DNA of 56,705 nucleotides from JBKHYJ01 sp046565505 (GCA_046565505.1 JBKHYJ010000018.1:1-56705), one strand, 5' to 3'. Counted from the first letter of the stretch, positions 42,007 to 50,665 are shown. Program-made: numbers and translations. The notes: generated from the letters alone by a model not told the origin.

Positions 42007-42313
42007 CTAGCCCTCCTAGGAATGATTCGCTTTAAGATTACAGCCTTAAATTCTAATGGCGGCGATTCCGCTCTGTCCAGCGACAGGCAGGGCAATGAAC
42101 TGGCCCGGGCGACGAAGTGGTGAGCGCGCGGGCCTCCTGGCGGCGGGCGGAGAGGGCATCGTGGCAGGTTATAGAAACGGGGCGGCAGGGGGCTACTCGT
42201 CTATAGCCGCGCATGAATATACGAGTCAAATGCAGTTGAGGCGTGGGGGGAAGTAAGCCAAACGGGCGGGCATCTTCAGGCTACGGGGGCGTGCGCGGCC
42301 TAGCGGCATTGAA
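42007..42313. other. intergenic region, no gene
   Basis: No supported gene or RNA. Frames here lack ribosome sites; only the promoter of the 69-residue minus-strand gene is expected at its left edge. Confidence 0.45.
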
Positions 42314-42943
42314 TCATTGCTGCCCCATCTCTTTTTCCTGTTCTTTCTGTTCCCTCATCTCGCGCCGCATTTGGCGTTCAAGCTGATGGAATCTCATCAC
42401 CTGGTCCGGGGTCAGTACGCCGCGCACTTGCGCGCGTATGCGCGACTCCAACCTGATCTTATCAGCCTGCGCGGCGGCGAGTTCTTCCGTAGCCCGCCGC
42501 ACCGCCGCTTCGTCATAAGGCTCGCTCATTATGGCGCGGTCGAGCGCCTGCCGGGCCTGTCGCAGTCGCCGCCCGGCCGTAATGGCTTCATCCTCATGGC
42601 TGCGGCGAATCTCCTGCATGCGCTGATGCTGCTCGGCGGATAGCCCGATTGCTTGCATCAGGCGACGCTGAAGCTCGCGCCTCCTCGCTTGATTTGGATT
42701 CAGCCGGCGGCCTGTTTGTTCGTCTACACCAAGCCCGGAGCGATTCATGCCCCGCTGCTCAGCCGGCAGGCGATTCTTGCGGCGATTGAACTGGGGGTCA
42801 AACGAGGCGGGGCCATCAACGGCCCGCAGCACTCGCGGCAGGCGACCGGCGCTGATCGGGCGTTGCGCGGGCACGCAGACCGTGGCAATCGTTAAGATAA
42901 TTGCAACCGCGGCCAGGAAAGGGGCTGTGGAAAGCTTCCTCAT
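42314..42943 (-). CDS. Spy/CpxP-like periplasmic protein (LTxxQ motif)
   Basis: A 209-residue exported protein: signal peptide (to about 27), a disordered basic linker and a helical domain with two LTxxQ-like motifs (IGLSAEQHQRMQEI near 100 and VLTPDQVMRFHQLER near 180). This is the hallmark of Spy/CpxP-type periplasmic chaperones and metal sensors. The C-terminus is a charged helix. It stands alone between two intergenic gaps. A stress or metal-response role is inferred from the family. Confidence 0.82.
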   Translation of the reverse strand: MRKLSTAPFLAAVAIILTIATVCVPAQRPISAGRLPRVLRAVDGPASFDPQFNRRKNRLPAEQRGMNRSGLGVDEQTGRRLNPNQARRRELQRRLMQAIGLSAEQHQRMQEIRRSHEDEAITAGRRLRQARQALDRAIMSEPYDEAAVRRATEELAAAQADKIRLESRIRAQVRGVLTPDQVMRFHQLERQMRREMREQKEQEKEMGQQ

Positions 42944-43134
42944 GTATGCCTTTACTCCGTATAGCTTTTCTTAACACTTAGACCCTATCAAGCGGCCGAA
43001 AGTCTGGAATAATTCAACCGCCAAAACTGCCGAGGCGGGCACGGGAGAATAAGGAGTCGCATATTTAAAGTGGAGTACCGGGTGGCTCTCACAACACAAG
43101 AGCCTGCGGCCGCCCGGCCGACCCCCCGCACAGA

Positions 43135-44121
43135 TTAATTGTCCCTGGGCACGGCGAGCATGCGCTCGAGCGCGAGGCGCGCGCCTTCCATAACGTCAGG
43201 CTCTACCGTGATTTCGAACTTACCTTCGACGAGCGACCGCTTGACCTGCTCAAGGCCTATCATCTTCATGTAGGGGCAGTGCAAGCGGCAGCCGATGCAG
43301 CCATCCGCCATGACGAACTCTCGGCCGGGATAAAGCTTCTTCATCTGATGTATGATGCCGCTTTCGGTAGCGATTATGAACGTCCGCACGTCGGGGTACT
43401 TCGCGATCCTATCGAGCATGGCCGTGGTCGAGCAAACCTCGTCGGCCATCGCAATGATGTCTTCGCGGCACTCCGGGTGCGCTATCACAACCGCGTCGGG
43501 GAACGCGGAACGCGCGCGGCTCACGTTCGCGCCCCTGAGCACGTCGTGAGTCGGACATGCGCCATCGTAGATGACGATGTCTTTCTCGGGGATTTGCTTC
43601 TTGACCCAGTTGCCGAGATTGCGGTCGGGCGTGAACAGAATTTTATCCGAAGGCAAGCTGCGGACTATCGAAACCGCGTTGGCGGACGTGCAGCAGATGT
43701 CGCTCATCGCCTTCACTTCGGCGGTCGAGTTAACGTAGGTAACGACGGTGTGGCCGGGGTAGCGTTCTTTCCATTCCCCGAGGCTTTCGGGCGTGATTGA
43801 ATCGGCAAGCGAGCAGCCGGCCGAAAGGTTCGGCAACAGCACCTTCTTTTCAGGGTTCAGTATCTTCGCTGACTCGGCCATAAAATGCACGCCGCAAAAA
43901 ATTATCATCTCAGCGTCCGCCTTCTGCGCCTCAAGGGAGAGTCCCAGACTATCGCCCGTGAAGTCCGCCACGTCCTGCACTTCGGCGGCCTGGTAGTTGT
44001 GCGCAAGGATGATGGCGTTGCGGCTGCGCGCGAGATGTCGGATCTCATACGTCAAAGCCTCGCGGCCCGCGTCAACCGCGGGCGCACCCGCCCCGGCCAG
44101 ATTAATCATTTGAGTGCTCAT
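43135..44121 (-). CDS. nadA: quinolinate synthase
   Basis: A 328-residue [4Fe-4S] enzyme that condenses iminoaspartate with dihydroxyacetone phosphate to quinolinate in de novo NAD synthesis. Motifs: ILAHNYQAAEVQDVADFTGD, IIFCGVHFMAESAKILNP, DICCTSANAV, IAHPECREDI and CIGCRLHCPYMKM. The Cys residues of these segments supply the cluster ligands. The ATG overlaps the stop of the upstream ribbon-helix-helix gene by four bases, so both are one operon under the palindrome at 44324-44357. nadB and nadC are not present. Confidence 0.95.
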   Translation of the reverse strand: MSTQMINLAGAGAPAVDAGREALTYEIRHLARSRNAIILAHNYQAAEVQDVADFTGDSLGLSLEAQKADAEMIIFCGVHFMAESAKILNPEKKVLLPNLSAGCSLADSITPESLGEWKERYPGHTVVTYVNSTAEVKAMSDICCTSANAVSIVRSLPSDKILFTPDRNLGNWVKKQIPEKDIVIYDGACPTHDVLRGANVSRARSAFPDAVVIAHPECREDIIAMADEVCSTTAMLDRIAKYPDVRTFIIATESGIIHQMKKLYPGREFVMADGCIGCRLHCPYMKMIGLEQVKRSLVEGKFEITVEPDVMEGARLALERMLAVPRDN

Positions 44122-44312
44122 TTTTCCTCTACTTTCGCCCCGCGGTCGGGCTTGATTTTATCCGTACCGCCGGGGAAGACCCTCCAGAATTCTCTGCGGA
44201 CGAGGCTCGCTATCGTCGCGCTCTTGTTCAGCCCGTGATAGCGCGCCACCGCCTCCAGCATCGAGATGTCCCGGTCCGTCGCCGAGTATGTCCTGACCTT
44301 CGTCTTCTGCAT
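44118..44312 (-). CDS. ribbon-helix-helix regulator in nadA operon
   Basis: A 64-residue basic protein with the CopG/Arc-type RHH pattern: a beta-strand (KTKVRTYSAT), helix A (DRDISMLEAVARYHGL) and helix B after NKS (ATIASLVRREFWRVF). GGAAGA precedes the ATG. It starts 12 bp from a perfect 34-bp palindrome and is translationally coupled to nadA. The obvious hypothesis is a repressor of its own operon, controlling NAD synthesis. RHH proteins paired with toxins are the alternative, but no toxin gene is adjacent. Confidence 0.8.
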   Translation of the reverse strand: MQKTKVRTYSATDRDISMLEAVARYHGLNKSATIASLVRREFWRVFPGGTDKIKPDRGAKVEEK

Positions 44313-44323
44313 TCAATCTTCCA

Positions 44324-44357
44324 TAATGTATAAATCTTATATAAGATTTATACATTA
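44324..44357. promoter_or_regulatory. perfect 34-bp palindrome, operator of RHH-nadA operon
   Basis: TAATGTATAAATCTTAT is followed directly by its exact reverse complement. RHH proteins bind such AT-rich inverted repeats as tandem dimers. The position, 12 bases upstream of the start codon of the RHH gene, is that of an operator overlapping the promoter. The sequence could also form a cruciform. Confidence 0.85.
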
Positions 44358-44501
44358 AAAACTCGGCCAGGTCAAATCGAATATGGAAGAGGCTCATGCG
44401 CGAGGGAGGTTTGACCGGAAGGCTGTTGAAGGCTAAGATTCTGACTCCGGTTAGTTAAATTCTAAAACGCTTTATCAAATAGAGGAGAATCGAGCAGCGA
44501 T

Positions 44502-44657
44502 ATGAGAGAACGAGACCGCGAAATAAAGCGCCGGCGGCAGCGCCAGGAGAAGCGCAAGAAGCTTCGCGCCAAGTTAGCCACCGCCGGCGAAGGCGACCGC
44601 CGCAACATCGAAAATAAGATTCGCAAGACGTACCCCAAGTACACGCCCGAGGCTTAA
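44502..44657 (+). CDS. small basic protein, DUF6800-like
   Basis: A 51-residue Arg/Lys-rich protein beginning MRERDREIKRRRQRQEKRKK and ending KIRKTYPKYTPEA. It matches what I recall of a short basic family (DUF6800-like) in Planctomycetes and Acidobacteria. GAGGAG lies some 14 bases upstream, a rather long spacing. Function is unknown; RNA or ribosome binding is plausible from charge. Confidence 0.6.
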   Translation: MRERDREIKRRRQRQEKRKKLRAKLATAGEGDRRNIENKIRKTYPKYTPEA

Positions 44658-44703
44658 GCTCCAGGAGGGGCTGAGAAAATGATATGAAGCAGGCTGCGGC
44701 GAC

Positions 44704-45144
44704 CTAGCGGCCAATTGCGGCCTCACCCCGCAGCACCAGGCAGGTGCTCGTCGCCCGAGCTACGAGCTTACCCTTTCCCTCGGTCACTTCACATTCGACG
44801 AGCCCGACGGTGCGGCCCCGCGAGACTACGCGCGCAGCGGCCGTAAGGTGGTCGCGGCGGACGGGGCGCAGGTAGTTGATCTTCAATTCGAGCGTGGTGA
44901 AAGACTCGCCTTCGGCAAGCGTGCTCGCGAAAGCAAATCCCATCGCCGCATCCGCGAGGTCACACAGCACCCCTCCGTGCAGCGTGCCCATAGGATTCCA
45001 GTGGCGCTCGTCTGCGTCCATCTCGAATTGTGACGCGCCGGACTGGTCGTAACTCACAAGGCGCATGCCGATAAGCTTTGCCGCGGGCGGCTGCTCGGCT
45101 TCCCCTTTCATCATCGCGTCAAAGTTGTCGTGAAATCTGGTCAC
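44704..45144 (-). CDS. PaaI-type hotdog thioesterase
   Basis: A 146-residue hotdog-fold protein. Core motif: HWNPMGTLHGGVLCDLADAA near residue 55, with the HGG loop and Asp of PaaI-like thioesterases; TTLELKINYLRPV forms the central strand. I chose the GTG at 45144 (GGCGGAGA before it); an in-frame GTG at 45165 is possible. It probably hydrolyses an acyl- or aryl-CoA in the cytosol. The substrate cannot be told from sequence. Confidence 0.87.
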   Translation of the reverse strand: MTRFHDNFDAMMKGEAEQPPAAKLIGMRLVSYDQSGASQFEMDADERHWNPMGTLHGGVLCDLADAAMGFAFASTLAEGESFTTLELKINYLRPVRRDHLTAAARVVSRGRTVGLVECEVTEGKGKLVARATSTCLVLRGEAAIGR

Positions 45145-45280
45145 GGTGTCTCCGCCTGCGCGCACGGCTGCGAATTAACCCTACAAAATAGAGGCGGGCG
45201 AGCAAGCAAGGCGATACCGAAGATCGCGACCTGCCGCCCGCCCATTCCTTTTACGTTCAATGAGAGTCCCCGCTCACCAA

Positions 45281-48028
45281 TCAGCACTCTGAGTAACCAC
45301 AAGCGTAGCAGGTGTGGCATCCTTCGATGCGCACGAAAGCCGAATCGCCACAACTCGGGCAAAGGTCTGCCGACGTTTCCGGTATAGCTTCTTGCTTCGG
45401 CGTCGGCGCCCCGGCCAGGGGGGCGGTCTCGACGCCCATCTCCGAGCCCTGCCCATCAATCTCGTTGCCATAGCTCACGTTCAAATAATTCTCGGCGAGC
45501 GCCTGGCCGACCGCGTCGGGCAGGCTGAGGACCCTTCGCTTGCCGAAGCCGTAAGAGCGGGCGCCGCCGATGCCCGTGATCTGTTTCACGATTTCTCTGA
45601 CTCGCTCGACGGGCGAAACGGGTGAGGCCATTCTCAGGGTGAGCGACATCAGCCGGCCCATCGCCTCGGCCATCGCCTTAATGTCCGACCCCGCTTTGCC
45701 GATTTCGAGGAAGACTTCAAACGGCTCGCCGTTCTCGTCCTCGTTCATCGTGATGTGAGCGGTCCCCGACGGCGTCGCCTTGCTCACAGTGTAGCCGCGT
45801 CGCTTGTAGGGGCGAGGCCTGACTTTAGGTTGCAGACCCCCATCACTTTGAACGAGGGCGTCTGAAGGCATACTGGCAGGCGTGTCGAGAGCCGCCTGCG
45901 TCGCGGGCGGTTGAGCGGGACTGGCGCCCGCGGGCGCAGCGGTATTCGCCGAAGGAGCCTCGGCGTCCGCGCGAGCCTGCTCGCCAGCCTTCTTGTCCTC
46001 TTCTTTCAGATTGAGCACCTGCACGTCGCGCGAGCCGTCGCGATAAATCGTACCGCCTTTGCAGCCGGACCTGTATAAGAGTTCGTAAATCTCGCGCGTC
46101 TGATCGACCGTGTACGAGCTAGGGAGGTTGCAGGTCTTTGAAATCGACGAGTCAACCCAGCGCTGAATGGCTGCCTGCACCTTTACGTGCTCTTCCGGCG
46201 CGAGGTCCATCGCGGTGACGAAATAGCCCGGGAGAGGGGCGCCGGGGTTGGCCTGCTGCCACTCCTCAAGCACCTTCACGCGCTCCTCGTGCTTGCCGAG
46301 GCGAGATTTGCGCAGGTAGCTCCAGAAGTAAAACGGCTCTATCCCGGTCGAAGTGCCGACCATAGTGCCTATTGTTCCATTCGGGGCCTGCGTCAGCAGC
46401 GTCACGTTGCGGACGCCCTTCTCGCGGACGGCGTCGCGGATATCCTCTGGCATGCCCCGCATAAAACCGGACTGGAGATACTTCTCCGCGTCGAACATTG
46501 CGAACGGCCCTTTCTCAGCCGCGATGTCTGCCGAGGCATGATAAGCTTCGCTCGATATGAAGCGGTACAGACGGTCTATGAACTGGACGGACTCGTCCGA
46601 GCCATAGCGAATGCCTAAGCGGATCAGCATCTCGGCAAGCCCCATCGTGTTCAGGCCGACGCGGCGTTCGGCTTTTTGTTGCGCGTAGTTCTCGTCGAAG
46701 AAGTATGGCGTCGCGTCGATCACGTTGTCGAGGAACCGCACGGAGTAGCGCACTGCTTTGCCGAGGTCGTCCCAGGCGACGTCGCCTTCGCTGACGAATT
46801 TCGACAGGTTGATTGCGCCCAGGTTGCAGACGCCGAAGCCTGGCAGAGGCTGCTCGCCGCATGGATTAGTGCACCCGAGGTAGCCCGAATCGTAGTACCA
46901 CGAATTAGACATCTTATTCGCGCGCTCGATGAAGAAGACGCCGGGCTCAGCCGATGCCCACGCCGATTCGATAATCGAATTCCATATTTCCCGCGCCTTG
47001 ACCGTCTTATGCACGACGAAAGGTTTTCCCGCCGCAAGCCATTTTTCCAGATTACCGTCCCAGCCCGTTTCGTAATCCGGGTCGGCCGAATCGGGAAAGA
47101 TCAAATCCCAGTCGGCGTCCTTGTGAACGGCTTCCATGAATTTGTCTGTGATGCCCACGGAGATGTTAGCATTCGTAATCTTGCCCATCTCGCGTTTCGA
47201 GCTTATGAACTCAAGCACGTCCGGGTGCCAGCAGTTCAGAATCAGCATCAGGGCGCCGCGCCGCGAGCCGCCCTGCTCTATCAACCCAGTGACGAATGAA
47301 TAGAGCGCCCCCCAGGAGACGGAGCCGGACGAACGGCCGTTGACGCCCTTCACGTACGAGTGTCGAGGTCGTAGACTGCTGACGTTGATGCCGACGCCGC
47401 CGCCGCGCGACATGATCTCCATCATTTGCGAAAGAGTATCGACGATACCGCGCCGGGAGTCTTTCGGGGAAGGGATAACATAGCAGTTATAAAACGTAAG
47501 CTGCTGATCTGTTCCGGCCGCAGTAAGGATGCGGCCCGCCGGGACGAACTTCCACCCGTTTAGAAGCCACCGAAAATTTTGATACCATTCGTCCGCGCGC
47601 CGGGCCTCGACGGCGGCAACCCCGCGGGCCACCCGCTCCATCATTTGCTCGGGTTGAGTCTCTATCGGCTTCGACACATGCTCAGACAAACAATCAATCT
47701 GGACGCCATCACGCAGCTCGACGGTTACGCGGCCGGCCCCACCCGCGGCCGCCTCATCCATCGCGCCGACAACGCCGATCTCTCGCTGACCTGTCTTGGC
47801 ATCAACGCAGACGATAACCATATCGCCAACTGAGAGGGTGCGCTTCCGCATATCCTTCATGGCGTAGCGGTCCAGGAATATTTTCTGCCCCAGTTCATTC
47901 AGTTGATTGTTATCCGCAAGGCCATCGGCTTTGCGCACGTCAGCGTGCGGGACTATAGGGGAGATCGAATCTTCAAGTGAGGTCTGATTGTTTGGCTTCT
48001 GTGGATCGCCGATAGATCGGGTGGACAT
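45281..48028 (-). CDS. nrdJ: class II (adenosylcobalamin-dependent) ribonucleotide reductase
   Basis: A 915-residue enzyme that reduces ribonucleotides to deoxyribonucleotides using a B12-derived radical, independent of oxygen. Catalytic-site segments: GCTNPCGEQPLPGFGVCNLG, RVGLNTMGLAEMLIRLG and APNGTIGTMVGTSTGIEPFY. A TSCPD domain (about 760-850; SGTAHITMNEDENGEPFEVF) and a C-terminal Cys-rich tail (CPSCGD..CHTCYACGYSEC) mark the long NrdJ form. AAGGAGA precedes the ATG. A paired NrdR-type box lies 566-612 bp upstream. I see no cobalamin riboswitch box upstream. Confidence 0.95.
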   Translation of the reverse strand: MSTRSIGDPQKPNNQTSLEDSISPIVPHADVRKADGLADNNQLNELGQKIFLDRYAMKDMRKRTLSVGDMVIVCVDAKTGQREIGVVGAMDEAAAGGAGRVTVELRDGVQIDCLSEHVSKPIETQPEQMMERVARGVAAVEARRADEWYQNFRWLLNGWKFVPAGRILTAAGTDQQLTFYNCYVIPSPKDSRRGIVDTLSQMMEIMSRGGGVGINVSSLRPRHSYVKGVNGRSSGSVSWGALYSFVTGLIEQGGSRRGALMLILNCWHPDVLEFISSKREMGKITNANISVGITDKFMEAVHKDADWDLIFPDSADPDYETGWDGNLEKWLAAGKPFVVHKTVKAREIWNSIIESAWASAEPGVFFIERANKMSNSWYYDSGYLGCTNPCGEQPLPGFGVCNLGAINLSKFVSEGDVAWDDLGKAVRYSVRFLDNVIDATPYFFDENYAQQKAERRVGLNTMGLAEMLIRLGIRYGSDESVQFIDRLYRFISSEAYHASADIAAEKGPFAMFDAEKYLQSGFMRGMPEDIRDAVREKGVRNVTLLTQAPNGTIGTMVGTSTGIEPFYFWSYLRKSRLGKHEERVKVLEEWQQANPGAPLPGYFVTAMDLAPEEHVKVQAAIQRWVDSSISKTCNLPSSYTVDQTREIYELLYRSGCKGGTIYRDGSRDVQVLNLKEEDKKAGEQARADAEAPSANTAAPAGASPAQPPATQAALDTPASMPSDALVQSDGGLQPKVRPRPYKRRGYTVSKATPSGTAHITMNEDENGEPFEVFLEIGKAGSDIKAMAEAMGRLMSLTLRMASPVSPVERVREIVKQITGIGGARSYGFGKRRVLSLPDAVGQALAENYLNVSYGNEIDGQGSEMGVETAPLAGAPTPKQEAIPETSADLCPSCGDSAFVRIEGCHTCYACGYSEC

Positions 48029-48590
48029 CGGTTTCGTCTCCTTATTTATGATCTTTAGTATTCAATGCAGGCGCAGTCCTGCTAATTATAGAGAGACCTA
48101 TGGGGCCCCCTGCGCTTGCTGGGTAAATCGAGGACTATGGGTTCCTGCTGTTTTGGTTTGTCTTTACAGCTCGGCCTCTCGACCTCCTACCGCATGGCCG
48201 GACCAGGCTGCTGCGAGGTGTGAGTTCTTCTACTGTTCGCTTAATGCTAATGCCTGTGATGAAATTTCGCCACTTATTACCTGCTCAATCCGGCCCTTCA
48301 ATCAGCTTCTCTATAATAACTTCCGGGGCCGTAGACCACAACAGCTCGGGTTCATTCTTTTAACTGACTTACTCATCTCAGCGCGGCTTTACACAAAAAT
48401 CTATTAGCCGTAGTACTGTTCTATCATTAAGCCCAAGATGTTCCGCTTCAGGCGGACTATTTTTGCAAAACGTATCTCAGCCACCTTACCCAAAAGTCAT
48501 TTAACTGTCGCAAAAAATCTTTCGTCCGCTTCTCTACAGGATCGGAAGAAGACTTTTTGGGCAAGGCCCGCTCCAGCGGATTCGGAGTTT
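48029..48590. other. long nrdJ upstream region, no gene
   Basis: About 560 bp without a supported reading frame. On the minus strand a TATAAT sits at 48090-48085 without a good -35 box, so it may be the local nrdJ promoter. If transcription instead starts at the NrdR boxes, this is a long untranslated leader. No riboswitch is recognised. Confidence 0.5.
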
Positions 48591-48637
48591 ACTCTATACA
48601 TAGCCGTCTGTCAATCAAAAAGTACAATATATTGTGG
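48591..48637. promoter_or_regulatory. pair of NrdR-type boxes
   Basis: Box 1 has core CTATACATAG (48594-48603) and box 2 core CAATATATTG (48625-48634). Their centres are 31 bp apart, three helical turns, the spacing known for NrdR box pairs. Box 2 matches the acaCwATATaTwGtgt core fully; box 1 has one mismatch. The nearest nucleotide-metabolism gene is nrdJ, 566 bp away. Confidence 0.55.
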
Positions 48638-48650
48638 TTGGAAGTATTAC

Positions 48651-48760
48651 GGACCTTAGGGCCTTGCACAAAAAGTCCGTGTTTTGTAACGCTTAGAAAC
48701 GCCACTTTCCCACATTTTGTGCAACTAGGCATCTTGCACAAAAAGTCGGTTTTAGTACAG
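48651..48760. repeat. left copy of diverged direct repeat (GGACCTTAGGGC..AAAAAGTCCG)
   Basis: GGACCTTAGGGC-n-TTGC-n-CAAAAAGTCCG (48651-48679) and CAAAAAGTCG-n-TTTT-n-GTACA (48739-48760) recur in the same order and orientation at 55017-55125. Each block differs at only two or three bases; the middle is diverged. TGCACAAAAAGTC occurs twice here. Confidence 0.7.
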
Positions 48761-48761
48761 G

Positions 48762-48971
48762 TTATTGCTGCTGAGCATTGCACCCTTTAGGGCATTTCCA
48801 GATGCCGCGCAAGAGATGTCCTTGCGCGTCTCTCGCTACGGGCCACGTGGCTTGGCAGCCGGAACACTGTAAAGTGGTATGCTCGGAATCTATGACCTTG
48901 ACCCCAAGCACTTCTAACGCGGCATGAGTGTGGGAGTCTAGCAGCGGATTAGGTGTGATGGTATATGACAT
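48762..48971 (-). CDS. small zinc-ribbon protein
   Basis: A 69-residue protein; the C-terminal half is a Cys4 zinc finger, LQCSGCQATWPV..GIWKCPKGCN, and the N-terminal half is LLDSHTHAALEVLGVKVIDS. It abuts the left repeat at 48760. No family is assigned; it differs from the two CGHEW-type zinc ribbons at 50473 and 56439. Small zinc-ribbon proteins of mobile DNA are often DNA-binding regulators, but no target is visible. Confidence 0.65.
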   Translation of the reverse strand: MSYTITPNPLLDSHTHAALEVLGVKVIDSEHTTLQCSGCQATWPVARDAQGHLLRGIWKCPKGCNAQQQ

Positions 48972-49100
48972 GCGTCCCCTTGTTGGTTATCTCGGTGAAT
49001 AGCGATGGTGCTAATTCGGCCCGATTAAACGACCACAGAACAGCATGTGAAATCGAGGGGAATTACCCAAGTGGCAGGATAATTATAGCACATTAGAGAC

Positions 49101-49127
49101 AAAAAAAGAGGGGCAATCGTGCCCCTC
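49101..49127 (-). terminator. terminator of SWIM transposase gene
   Basis: Stem AGGGGCA/TGCCCCT with a four-base loop, followed on the minus strand by seven T residues, 25 bases after the transposase stop codon. Confidence 0.88.
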
Positions 49128-49150
49128 TCATGCTGACCTTGTTGCGCGGC

Positions 49151-50371
49151 TTAATTCCAGAAGTTCGCCTCAATCCCAAGCTCGCTCATGCTCTGAATCA
49201 AACAACACAGGTTATGACATAGGATTTTACAAAGCACTTCATTGACTTGAGCCACAGGCAACTTGCTCCGAACAAACCCGCCGAACTTCGCCTTTATCAT
49301 GCTGAACGTGGATTCGACATTGCTGCGCTTGTGGTAGTGCAGCATGAAGGCATCACGGTTGTACTGGTAGAAGTGATACATGCGATTCCATACCTCGCAT
49401 TTCCCCTTGTCATTAGCGTTGCTCTTAAAATCAATGTAAGGGACCGCGCCGACAGCTTCGGTTACTCTCATATTCGCGTAGCTCGAATAAGCCTTGTCGG
49501 CACTGATTTCCCTAACGTCAAACCGCTTGGCAGTCTCATTGACTAAGGGGGCGAAGTAGTTATGATCTGCGCCATGCGCGCCGCTTATCTCAGCAGATGT
49601 GACGATGTTCGTCTTGACCCCGCACATAACATGCGCCTTCACCCAATCACGCTCGGATTGTTCTTTGCCGTACTTTTCGTCAAACCATCTGACGTACTGG
49701 CACGCGCTGAACCCAGAACTATCAACGGCGAAAGCGGATTCCACGGACTTGAGTGGCAGGCTGGAGCGGGTAATGAGGGCTTGCAGGTAAGGGGTGAGCG
49801 ATTCATCCGCAAGGTAGTTATTAATCGAGTTGAAGGACGGCATCTTAGACATTCGGCGCATTACATACTGCTCTTTAAGGTCAGTCATGAAGCGGCGGCT
49901 AGAGACAGTAGAATAGACCTTATAGACCGCCGCAAAGATCATGTCGGCCATAGGCAAACGAGTTCGCCCCATCGTTTGAATCGGCTCATCTACTCCAGAG
50001 CAAAGGTCGGCCAATAGAGCAAGAAAGTGTTTCTTCTCATTCGTCTGCGCGCTATTGTAGGCGCTCCACACTTGTTTATATCTAATCTTCACGGTCTCGG
50101 TTGTGGTGGTCGTGACGGTCTCGCCTTTGTCCGTCTTAGTCCGCTTAGTCTTAGTCTCTCGCTCAATGGTGAATTCGACGGCGTAAATGTGCTTGCATCG
50201 CGCTCGCCTTAACTCAAAGTCTGGGCATGTGCAGGTAGGCCAGTCGGGGTCATTGGCATTGACCTTGTAATGGTGGTCGTCGCTTTGACTCGGGACAATC
50301 CATACGTCGCCTTTTTTATTCAGCTTGTTCTTTGCCGCTATTGCTAATGCCTTCTGCTGTCTCTCGTTCAT
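49151..50371 (-). CDS. DDE transposase with N-terminal SWIM zinc finger
   Basis: A 406-residue transposase. A SWIM finger lies at about residues 45-65 (CTCPDFELRRARCKHIYAVE). The RNase H-like catalytic region contains FAVDSSGFSACQYVRWFD (first Asp), REISADKAYSSYANM (second Asp) and HYHKRSNVESTFSMIKAKFG (catalytic Glu), with an IS4/IS5-like order. This family with a SWIM N-terminus is common in soil bacteria. It is intact, has its own promoter and terminator, and is divergent from a 50-residue zinc-ribbon gene. I could not define terminal inverted repeats. Confidence 0.9.
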   Translation of the reverse strand: MNERQQKALAIAAKNKLNKKGDVWIVPSQSDDHHYKVNANDPDWPTCTCPDFELRRARCKHIYAVEFTIERETKTKRTKTDKGETVTTTTTETVKIRYKQVWSAYNSAQTNEKKHFLALLADLCSGVDEPIQTMGRTRLPMADMIFAAVYKVYSTVSSRRFMTDLKEQYVMRRMSKMPSFNSINNYLADESLTPYLQALITRSSLPLKSVESAFAVDSSGFSACQYVRWFDEKYGKEQSERDWVKAHVMCGVKTNIVTSAEISGAHGADHNYFAPLVNETAKRFDVREISADKAYSSYANMRVTEAVGAVPYIDFKSNANDKGKCEVWNRMYHFYQYNRDAFMLHYHKRSNVESTFSMIKAKFGGFVRSKLPVAQVNEVLCKILCHNLCCLIQSMSELGIEANFWN

Positions 50372-50399
50372 GACCGTGCCTCCTATCTAATATACAGAT

Positions 50400-50445
50400 A
50401 GTATATACTAATAGTAATTGACAGTCAATACAAATCGTATATACT
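50400..50445. promoter_or_regulatory. divergent promoters sharing palindromic -35 region
   Basis: TTGACAGTCAA (50418-50428) is a palindrome supplying both -35 boxes. Minus: TTGACT, 17 bp, TATACT (50405-50400) to the transposase. Plus: TTGACA, 16 bp, TATACT (50440-50445) to the zinc-ribbon gene. Both -10 boxes lie inside related GTATATACT-type repeats, probable operator half sites. The same design recurs at 56446-56514. Confidence 0.7.
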
Positions 50446-50472
50446 ATTGGTAGATATTCAATAGGAGTGACT

Positions 50473-50625
50473 ATGAAAAAGAGCGATACCGAAATTGGCA
50501 TGGTCAAGCTAGATGGCTGTCGCTGCCGATGCGGACATGAGTGGCTACCACGCGAAAAAGGCGAGCGGCCAACGGTATGCCCCCGCTGCAAGAGTCCGCG
50601 ATGGGATAAGCCTAAAATCAGGTAA
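50473..50625 (+). CDS. 50-residue zinc-ribbon protein (CGHEWLPR family)
   Basis: A small protein with a four-Cys ribbon: CRCRCGHEWLPRE..TVCPRCKSPRWDKP. AGGAG precedes the ATG at 50473 and a good promoter reads into it. A related gene (CERCEHEWIPR..VCPKCKSPYWNRP) is at 56260-56439. Both are divergent from a SWIM transposase start, so the pair is a repeated unit. The regular arrangement suggests that the zinc ribbon regulates or assists the transposase; this is an inference. Confidence 0.8.
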   Translation: MKKSDTEIGMVKLDGCRCRCGHEWLPREKGERPTVCPRCKSPRWDKPKIR

Positions 50626-50665
50626 CAATGGGTTTGCATCTTCCTGAAAACAATGCACTTTGTTG

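Noticed and set aside
44118..44312. RHH protein as antitoxin
   Set aside because: No toxin gene is adjacent; the only coupled neighbour is nadA, so a metabolic regulator is more likely.
48029..48240. Possible cobalamin riboswitch upstream of nrdJ
   Set aside because: A B12-dependent enzyme could have one, but neither the B12 box nor the GCCACTG-type element was found on the minus strand.
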